Positions 1 through 4,664 of a stretch of DNA of 7,086 bases are shown piece after piece. Source of the DNA: Solirubrobacteraceae bacterium. GTDB lineage: Bacteria > Actinomycetota > Thermoleophilia > Solirubrobacterales > Solirubrobacteraceae. The notes under the pieces were generated by a model that made no database searches, was not told the origin of the DNA, and saw only the letters and a list, made by a program, of their open reading frames with translations. Both the position numbers and the translations under genes were made by a program. The stretch covers positions 1 to 7,086 of the forward strand of contig JAUJME010000082.1 of NCBI GenBank assembly GCA_030447005.1. The letters are read 5' to 3'. Position 1 is the first letter of the stretch. Every line of letters starts with the position of its first letter.

Positions 1-2
1 TC

Positions 3-19
3 GAGATCGGGACGATCTC
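3..19. promoter_or_regulatory. Perfect 7-bp inverted repeat, candidate operator of the HxlR-type gene
   Basis: GAGATCG, a 3-base spacer and CGATCTC form a perfect dyad 17 bases before the ATG of the HxlR-family gene. HxlR-type regulators bind short palindromes and often control their own gene or a divergent neighbour, so this is a reasonable operator candidate. The sequence to the left is outside the window, so a divergent target cannot be seen. Operator function is inferred from position and symmetry only. Confidence 0.45.
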
Positions 20-36
20 CTAGGGGGCCCACCACC

Positions 37-468
37 ATGCCGCGTTCCGTCACCCCCACCATCGCGCCGGTCCAGGATCCGCGCTCGCTCGAGCGCAGCC
101 GCTGCGCGCGGCTCATCCGCGAGTCGATCGTGCTGCTGTCGTCGAAGTGGGCGGTGGACGTCCTGCTCGTGCTCGGGCACGGGACCCGGCGCTACCACGA
201 GCTGCTCGCCGAGCTGGCGCCGATCTCCGAGAAGGTGCTCACCCAGACCCTGCGCGCGATGGAGCGTGACGGCGTGATCGCGCGGCGCGTCCACGCCGAC
301 GTCCCGCCGCGGGTCGAGTACGAGCTGACCCCGCTCGGCGCGAGCCTCGGGGCGCCGCTGAAGATGCTCGCCACCTGGTCGCTCAAGCACGGCGAAGAGG
401 TCGAGGACGCGCGGGAGCGCTTCGACGAGCGCGTCGCGCTGCGCGCGGCGGCCAAGGCCGCCGCCTAG
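37..468 (+). CDS. HxlR-family winged helix-turn-helix transcriptional regulator
   Basis: A 143-residue cytoplasmic DNA-binding protein of the MarR-like HxlR family. The family pattern is clear. A helix containing LLSSKWAVDVLLVLGHG (residues 33-49) matches the usual 'GKW...IL..L..G' segment. RRYHELLAEL (51-60) and ISEKVLTQTLRAMERDGVI (63-81) form the helix-turn-helix with its recognition helix. RRVHADVPPRVEYELTPLG (83-101) is the beta-wing, followed by the dimerisation helix with ATW. One cysteine, Cys23, lies just before the first helix, where redox- or quinone-sensing members such as YodB and HypR carry their sensor cysteine; sensing here is inferred. The ATG at 37 has an AGGGGG purine run nine bases upstream. 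The gene converges on cofE with six bases between stop codons. Its ligand and targets are unknown, and nothing ties it to F420 except position. Confidence 0.9.
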   Translation: MPRSVTPTIAPVQDPRSLERSRCARLIRESIVLLSSKWAVDVLLVLGHGTRRYHELLAELAPISEKVLTQTLRAMERDGVIARRVHADVPPRVEYELTPLGASLGAPLKMLATWSLKHGEEVEDARERFDERVALRAAAKAAA

Positions 469-474
469 CCAGAG

Positions 475-1242
475 CTAACCGAACAGGTCGTCGGCGCGGG
501 CGCGCACGAGCGCGGCCGCTCCCGGCCCGTCGGCGCGGGTGACGTGGCGGCCGAGGCCGCGCACCCGGACCGCCGGCTCGCCGGAGTCCTTCGCGCGGGC
601 GAGGTCGGCCGCCGCGGCCGCCTCGTCAGCGACCGCGACGATCGTCACCGCGAGCCCGCGGCCGGCCAGGTCGGCGCGCCCGCGCCAGTCCTCGAGCGGC
701 GCGAGCCCGGCGCAGCCGATCGCCACCTCGCTCTGCCCGGTCCGCCACGGGCGCCCGAAGGAGTCGGTGACCACCACCGCCGGCGCGGCCCCGAGGTGCT
801 CGCGCAGGGCGGCGCGCAGCGCGCGGGCGGAGCCGTCGGGGTCGATGGGAAGGAGCACGAGGACGTCGGGCTCGCCCGCGTTGGAGGCGTCGACGCCGGC
901 GTTGGCGCAGACGAAGCCGTGCCGGGTGCGCGCGATCAGGCGCCCGCGGTCGGCGCGCAGGAGCTCGGCGCTCTCGTCGAGGACGACCTGGACGTGGCGC
1001 GGGTCCTTGCCGTGCTCGGCGGCGAGGGCGAGGGCGCGCGCGCCCGGCTCGACCTCGGCCAGCCGCCGCAGCCGCCCCTCCGCCTTGGAGACCACCTTGT
1101 GGGCGACCGCCAGGACGTCGCCGTCGCCCAGCGGCTCACCGCCGGGCAGCGCGCGTGCCGCAGCCGCGAGCAGCGCGGCGAGGTCGTCGCCCGGGCGGAC
1201 CTCCGGCAGGCCCGGGAGCGGGTCGAGCGCGAGCCGGGGCAC
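475..1242 (-). CDS. cofE: Coenzyme F420:L-glutamate ligase (CofE, stand-alone)
   Basis: Adds L-glutamate to F420-0, using GTP and divalent metal, and extends the gamma-glutamyl tail of F420. Family motifs run in order: GDVLAVAHKVVSKAEGR (41-57), RTRHGFVCANAGVDASN (105-121), VVTDSFGRPWRTGQSEVAIG (157-176), PLEDWRGRADLAGRGLAVT (182-200) and AVADEAAAAADLARAK (203-218), then RVRG (226-229). The conserved aspartates in GVDASN and VTDSFGR are in the expected places for the metal/GTP site. At 255 residues it matches archaeal CofE and lacks the C-terminal nitroreductase-like domain that makes mycobacterial FbiB about 450 residues. The start is GTG (1242-1240), nine bases after the cofC stop, with no strong Shine-Dalgarno, which suggests co-transcription and coupled translation. 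It is the last gene of the minus-strand block and ends six bases from the convergent regulator. Confidence 0.95.
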   Translation of the reverse strand: MPRLALDPLPGLPEVRPGDDLAALLAAAARALPGGEPLGDGDVLAVAHKVVSKAEGRLRRLAEVEPGARALALAAEHGKDPRHVQVVLDESAELLRADRGRLIARTRHGFVCANAGVDASNAGEPDVLVLLPIDPDGSARALRAALREHLGAAPAVVVTDSFGRPWRTGQSEVAIGCAGLAPLEDWRGRADLAGRGLAVTIVAVADEAAAAADLARAKDSGEPAVRVRGLGRHVTRADGPGAAALVRARADDLFG

Positions 1243-1251
1243 CCGGGCGGC

Positions 1252-1917
1252 TCAGCCCGCAGAGAGCGCGGGCGAGAGGCGGTCGAGCAGCGCCCGCGTG
1301 CGCTCGGCCCCCTCGGGCCGGCCGCCGAGCGCCTCGCGCAGGGCCGCCAGGTCGTCGGGGGTGTCGACGTCGAGCCCGAGCGACGGCAGCGAGGCGACGC
1401 GGACGCGCAGGCCCGCCGCGCGGGCGAGGACGGCGTGGCGGGCGAAGGAGCCCGGGCCGAACGCCGGCGCGACCGCGGCGGGCGGGGCGAGCAGGAGCGC
1501 GTTGGTCCCCGCGCCGTGGCGGTCGGGCACGATCACCGCGCTGCCCGGCGCGTGGGCGGCGAGCAGCCCGTCGACCTCGCCGGGGTCGAGCGCCGGGCAG
1601 TCCCCCGGGACGAGCAGCACGCGCTCGGCCGCCCGCTCCAGCGCCGCGTCGACGCCGATCTGCGCCGCCGCCGACTGACCCGCCTCCCGGTCGTCGTGCA
1701 CGACGGCGGCGCCGGCTTGGGCGGCCAATTCGCGCGCCTGCGGCTCCGCGGTGACGACGACGATGCCGTCGAGCGCCCGGACACGCCCGAGCGCGGCCAG
1801 CACGTCGGCCACCATCGCCTCGGCGAGGCCCTGGCGGTCGCCGTCGGGGACCGCGGCGCGGATCCGCTGCTTGGCCCGCACGAACGACTTGACGGGGAGG
1901 ACGGCGAGCGTGCGCAC
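1252..1917 (-). CDS. cofC: 2-phospho-L-lactate/phosphoenolpyruvate guanylyltransferase (CofC/FbiD)
   Basis: A 221-residue nucleotidyltransferase of the MobA-like fold that activates a three-carbon phospho-acid with GTP. The product is the donor that CofD/FbiA joins to Fo. Visible motifs are the N-terminal nucleotide-binding segment LAVLPVKSFVRAKQRI (4-19), VLLVPGDCPALDP (100-112) with Asp106, DRHGAGTNALLL (132-143), FGPGSFARH (153-161) and GLDVDTPDDL (181-190). Asp106, Asp183 and Asp185 sit where the catalytic metal-binding aspartates of FbiD are expected. Mycobacterial FbiD uses phosphoenolpyruvate, while archaeal CofC uses 2-phospholactate; the substrate here cannot be read from sequence alone. 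The start is GTG at 1917-1915, giving the usual 'M.TLAVLPVK' beginning. cofE follows after nine bases. A possible -10 box (TAGCAT) lies 11 bases upstream of the start, so the cofC-cofE pair may have its own promoter. Confidence 0.93.
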   Translation of the reverse strand: MRTLAVLPVKSFVRAKQRIRAAVPDGDRQGLAEAMVADVLAALGRVRALDGIVVVTAEPQARELAAQAGAAVVHDDREAGQSAAAQIGVDAALERAAERVLLVPGDCPALDPGEVDGLLAAHAPGSAVIVPDRHGAGTNALLLAPPAAVAPAFGPGSFARHAVLARAAGLRVRVASLPSLGLDVDTPDDLAALREALGGRPEGAERTRALLDRLSPALSAG

Positions 1918-1924
1918 GGCTGCC

Positions 1925-1934
1925 CGGGATGCTA
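1925..1934 (-). promoter_or_regulatory. Candidate -10 element for cofC-cofE
   Basis: On the minus strand this reads TAGCATCCCG. TAGCAT fits the actinobacterial TANNNT -10 pattern and ends 11 bases before the cofC GTG, so the transcript leader would be only a few bases. No convincing -35 box is seen about 17 bases further upstream. The nine bases AGCATCCCG also occur in the leader of secreted-protein gene A (4631-4639), at a similar distance from the start. Confidence 0.35.
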
Positions 1935-1940
1935 CGCCAG

Positions 1941-1955
1941 CGGGCCGGCGGCCCG
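1941..1955. other. Small GC hairpin between secreted gene B and cofC
   Basis: CGGGCC, GGC and GGCCCG form a perfect 6-bp stem with a 3-base loop in the 49-base gap downstream of secreted gene B. There is no T-tract on either side, so it is not a typical intrinsic terminator. It could slow polymerase or stabilise the 3' end of the upstream message, but at this GC content such stems arise often by chance. Confidence 0.25.
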
Positions 1956-1966
1956 GCGCGGCCGCG

Positions 1967-3298
1967 TCACTCGAAGCGCTCCACGATGCGGGTGCGCCGC
2001 ATGACGATCGTGACGTCCGGCCGCGTGGTGACCCGGAACGGCTGCGCGATCCCCGCGCCGCCCTGGCTGAGGCGGAGGGTGATCCGCCGGCCGCGCAAGG
2101 CCCGCAGCGGCACCGAGCCCGTGGCGATCGCCTCGGGGCCTCCGAGCGCCGCGTCGCCGCCCGGGCAGCGCGTCCGCGCCCCTTGGCTCGCCGCCACCCC
2201 GAAGCGCAGCAGGCGCCCGCTCAGCCGGCCGCGGCGGAGCTCGAGATCGAGGTCGGCCCCCGGCAGCGCGATCCGGTCGCGGCACGGCGACGCGCCGGGG
2301 CGGGCCAGCTCGGTGACCAGCGCGCCGGCCGGCGTGCGCACGTCGCCGAAGCCGAAGGTCCGTGCCGGGGCGGGGCGGCCGCCGGCGAGCCCCAGGACCG
2401 CGCGCAGCCTGCGGCGCGACGCGCCCCGCCGGCGCGCGGTGGCGAAGACGGCCGCCTCCCCGCGCCCGCCGTCGAGGATCCGGGTCAGCGAGCCCGAGAG
2501 CCCGCAGGCGTCGAGGGGTTCGCACCGACGGGGGTCCTCGATCGCTGCCAGATCGCTGCGCACGGAGCCGGTCACGCGCTCGATGGCGTAGGAGATGGTG
2601 AGGGTGCGCCGGCGGCGCCGCGCCGGCGGGTCGGACCGGGGCGGCCGGCCGCGGCGGCGGACGCGGAGGACCTCGACGGCGACGGTCGAGCGCACCCGCC
2701 CGGTCAGTCCGCCGGCGCTGAACGGCGCGTCGGCGCCGAGGTCGATCCGGGTCCTGGCCCTGAGCGCCTGGCGCTCGAGGCGGCGCACGGGCAGCGCGGC
2801 GCGGAGGTCGGCGGGCTGGGGGCCGGCGCAGCGGCCGCCGAGGAAGTCGCCGTCGAGCCCCACCGCCACGCCGGGCAGGCCGCTGAACGCCTCGGCGCCG
2901 CCGGCGTCCGTGCAGAGCCGGCGGCTGCCGTCGGGAAGCCGCCGGGTGACCTGGGCGACCGTCTGGCTCCCGCCGCCCGGGCCCGGGTCGACGAAGAGGA
3001 AGCTGCTCGTGCGGCGGCGGCCCCTCGCGCGGCTCTCCACGACGCTGAGCTGGCCCCGCGCGCCCGGTGTCCACGTGATCGTCCCCGCGACGTCGCAGAG
3101 CCCGGCAGCCGCGCAGCCGGCCGCCTCGTCGCCGCGGAACTCGACCTGCACGCCGCCCGTCAGGACGACGGGGGCGTCGAGGGTCGAGACGATCTCCCCC
3201 TCGTCGAGGGGGCGGAAGCCGAAGAACTGCGCGGAGGCGGCGGCGGGCGCGGCCAGGCACACCGCGAGCACGGCGGCGGCGGGCGCGAGCCTCACCAT
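1967..3298 (-). CDS. Secreted two-domain Cys/Arg-rich protein B (family not recognised)
   Basis: A 443-residue exported protein that I cannot assign to a known family. Residues 1-23 are a Sec signal peptide (MVRLAPAAAVLAVCLAAPAA, then ASA before Gln24). The mature part looks beta-rich and carries eight cysteines: 62, 68, 129, 157, 259, 265, 339 and 378. An Arg/Pro-rich linker (about 211-232) separates two halves that resemble each other. Both contain C-x5-C followed by a G-[ST]-[LI]-T strand (CAAAGLCDVAGTIT and CEPLDACGLSGSLT), and both end in an RC[AP]G segment and a strand such as RSTVAVEVLRVRR or RPDVTIVMRRTR. It aligns along its length with the upstream neighbour, secreted protein A. The start overlaps A's stop by seven bases. 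A GGAGG lies four bases before the ATG, or seven before the next codon, GTG (3295-3293), which may be the true start. Disulfide bonding in the cell envelope or outside is likely. No catalytic motif is visible. Confidence 0.8.
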   Translation of the reverse strand: MVRLAPAAAVLAVCLAAPAAASAQFFGFRPLDEGEIVSTLDAPVVLTGGVQVEFRGDEAAGCAAAGLCDVAGTITWTPGARGQLSVVESRARGRRRTSSFLFVDPGPGGGSQTVAQVTRRLPDGSRRLCTDAGGAEAFSGLPGVAVGLDGDFLGGRCAGPQPADLRAALPVRRLERQALRARTRIDLGADAPFSAGGLTGRVRSTVAVEVLRVRRRGRPPRSDPPARRRRRTLTISYAIERVTGSVRSDLAAIEDPRRCEPLDACGLSGSLTRILDGGRGEAAVFATARRRGASRRRLRAVLGLAGGRPAPARTFGFGDVRTPAGALVTELARPGASPCRDRIALPGADLDLELRRGRLSGRLLRFGVAASQGARTRCPGGDAALGGPEAIATGSVPLRALRGRRITLRLSQGGAGIAQPFRVTTRPDVTIVMRRTRIVERFE

Positions 3299-4626
3299 CC
3301 GTCCTCCATCACGGTGCGGGTGCGGATCGCGACGCGGCGGAGGACGATCGCGACCTCGCCGCCGAGCGTCGCCGCGTAGGGCCCGTCGGCGAAGCTCGCC
3401 CGCGGGCGCACGACGAGGCGGATCTCCGGTTCGGCGAGCTGCGCCGCGTCGACCAGGCCGCCAGGGGACCCCGACGGGCGCCCCAGATCGGAGAGCGTGG
3501 GGCCGGGGCACCGGGTCCGGGAGAGGTCGTCGGGCCGGGCGGGCGCGAGCGCGACCTGGAGGCCGTCGGGCTCGGGCAGGAACTCGAGGACCGGATCCGG
3601 GGAGAGGCGCTCGTCCCGGCACGCGGCGGCACCGTCGCGGGTGACGGAGGCCTCGATCCTCGCGACGCCTTGCAGCATCGCGACCCCGCTGGGGCGCAAG
3701 CGCCCGCGCCGCAGGTCGCTCAGGACGTCGGCGACCGCCGGCCGGCGGCCGCGCAGCCTGCGGGTGACCGTCTGGAGCTCGAGCTCTCCGCGGGTGTCCC
3801 CGAAGGAGACGCGGTTGATGCCCGCAAGGCCGCAGGCGTCGAGCGGCGCGCACGCGAAACCGCGCAGGCCGCGGAAGTCCGTCACCAGGGCCCCCTCGAT
3901 GCGCTCGACCGCGTAGCGGAGGGTGACGAGCCCGATCCGGCGCGACGGGCGACGGCGGCCGGGCCGGCGCGGCGGCGGGCTCTCCCTTTCGCGCCTCAGG
4001 CGCGCGCGCCCGAGCCGGACGCGGACCGTCGACTCGACCGCCACCGTGAAGTCGCCGGCGGGGAAGGTGCGGCGAGCGTCGAATGCAAGCGTCCGGCCGC
4101 CGCGGCGAAGCCGCCGCAGATCCACCTCGACCGCCGGCAGCGCCGCGGCGATGTCGGCGGCGACCGGGCCGGCGCACCGTCCGGCGGAGAGCGCTCCGCG
4201 GTCGAACGTCCCGCCGCCCAGGTTGATCTGGAGCGGCCCGCCCGGGCGGGAGCGGGCGCCGGGCCCGAAGCGCCCGCCGGGCCCCTCGAAGCTGACGCCG
4301 CCGAAGGACTCGGCCAGCCGCTCCACGCAGGCGACCGGCGCGCCGTCGGGTCCGGGGCGGCGCACCCGCACGATCGTGGGCTCCGCCTCGCCGCCCCTCC
4401 CGCTGATCGTGCGCAGCCATCCCGTGCGGAGATCGACGCCCACGCTCCCCCGCCCCGCCGGCGTGAAGGTGAGCGACCCCTCGACGCCGCCGGGGCCCGT
4501 CCAGGTGATGGCCACGTCCCCGGTGACGGAGTAGGTGCTCTCGACCATGCGCGCGTCGGCCGCGCCGGCTCCAGCGAGCCAACAGGTTCCCGCAACGGCC
4601 ATCCCGGCCAGCGCCCGCCTCCGCAT
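3292..4626 (-). CDS. Secreted two-domain Cys/Arg-rich protein A, paralogue of B (family not recognised)
   Basis: A 444-residue exported protein of unrecognised family. The signal peptide is MRRRALAGMAVAGTCWLAGA plus GAADA, with probable cleavage after Ala25; there is no lipobox. Mature cysteines are 100, 151, 259, 265, 336 and 373, and all six have counterparts in protein B. Shared landmarks include AGRCAGPVAADIAAALP (148-164; B has GGRCAGPQPADLRAALP), RYAVERIEG (237-245; B has SYAIERVTG), CAPLDACGLAG (259-269; B has CEPLDACGLSG), ACRDERL (335-341) and SRTRCPGP (369-376). An Arg/Pro-rich linker lies at 204-230. The C-terminal half repeats the N-terminal half, but the first half has lost the C-x5-C segment and reads straight from VTGDVAITW (34-42) to GVEGSLTF (47-54). 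The gene begins 38 bases after the fbiC stop and has its own candidate promoter there. A structural or binding role outside the membrane is plausible; no enzyme motif is seen. Confidence 0.8.
   Translation of the reverse strand: MRRRALAGMAVAGTCWLAGAGAADARMVESTYSVTGDVAITWTGPGGVEGSLTFTPAGRGSVGVDLRTGWLRTISGRGGEAEPTIVRVRRPGPDGAPVACVERLAESFGGVSFEGPGGRFGPGARSRPGGPLQINLGGGTFDRGALSAGRCAGPVAADIAAALPAVEVDLRRLRRGGRTLAFDARRTFPAGDFTVAVESTVRVRLGRARLRRERESPPPRRPGRRRPSRRIGLVTLRYAVERIEGALVTDFRGLRGFACAPLDACGLAGINRVSFGDTRGELELQTVTRRLRGRRPAVADVLSDLRRGRLRPSGVAMLQGVARIEASVTRDGAAACRDERLSPDPVLEFLPEPDGLQVALAPARPDDLSRTRCPGPTLSDLGRPSGSPGGLVDAAQLAEPEIRLVVRPRASFADGPYAATLGGEVAIVLRRVAIRTRTVMEDGW
3303..3307 (-). promoter_or_regulatory. 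Ribosome binding site for secreted gene B, inside gene A
   Basis: GGAGG on the minus strand lies within the last codons of gene A. Spacing to the ATG at 3298 is four bases, which is short. Spacing to the GTG at 3295 is seven, which is more usual. Together with the 7-base overlap it indicates translational coupling of A and B, and it leaves the start of B uncertain by one codon. Confidence 0.6.
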
Positions 4627-4634
4627 TCCGCGGG

Positions 4635-4663
4635 ATGCTGGCGCGTCGGCCGGACGGGGTCAA
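4635..4663 (-). promoter_or_regulatory. Candidate promoter for the secreted gene pair A-B
   Basis: On the minus strand, TTGACC (4663-4658), a 17-base spacer and CAGCAT (4640-4635) sit immediately after the fbiC stop codon. The -35 is a good SigA-type match. The -10 departs from TANNNT at its first base. The -10 ends eight bases before the ATG of gene A, so transcription would start at or next to the ATG, giving a leaderless or near-leaderless mRNA. That fits the absence of a Shine-Dalgarno before gene A. Confidence 0.5.
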
Positions 4664-4664
4664 G

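Noticed and set aside
1941..1955. Intrinsic terminator after secreted gene B
   Set aside because: The stem is perfect but short and has no U-tract on either strand. It is kept only as a low-confidence hairpin.
544..2004. Plus-strand open frames of 379-486 codons over cofE and cofC
   Set aside because: Low-complexity Arg/Ala/Gly composition and no motif. The opposite strand holds complete CofE and CofC motif sets.
1751..3379. A 542-codon plus-strand open frame over secreted gene B
   Set aside because: Compositional shadow without domain motifs or a plausible start region. The minus-strand gene has a signal peptide and paralogue support.
3292..4626. Protein A as a lipoprotein because of Cys15 in the signal peptide
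   Set aside because: The residues before Cys15 (VAGT) do not make a lipobox, and the hydrophobic stretch continues to a normal AxA site after it.
1967..4663. An 898-codon open frame on the minus strand covering both secreted genes
   Set aside because: Only its last 443 codons look like protein, beginning with a signal peptide at 3298. The upstream part is Arg/Pro-rich frame shadow of gene A, whose true frame has its own signal peptide and matches B.
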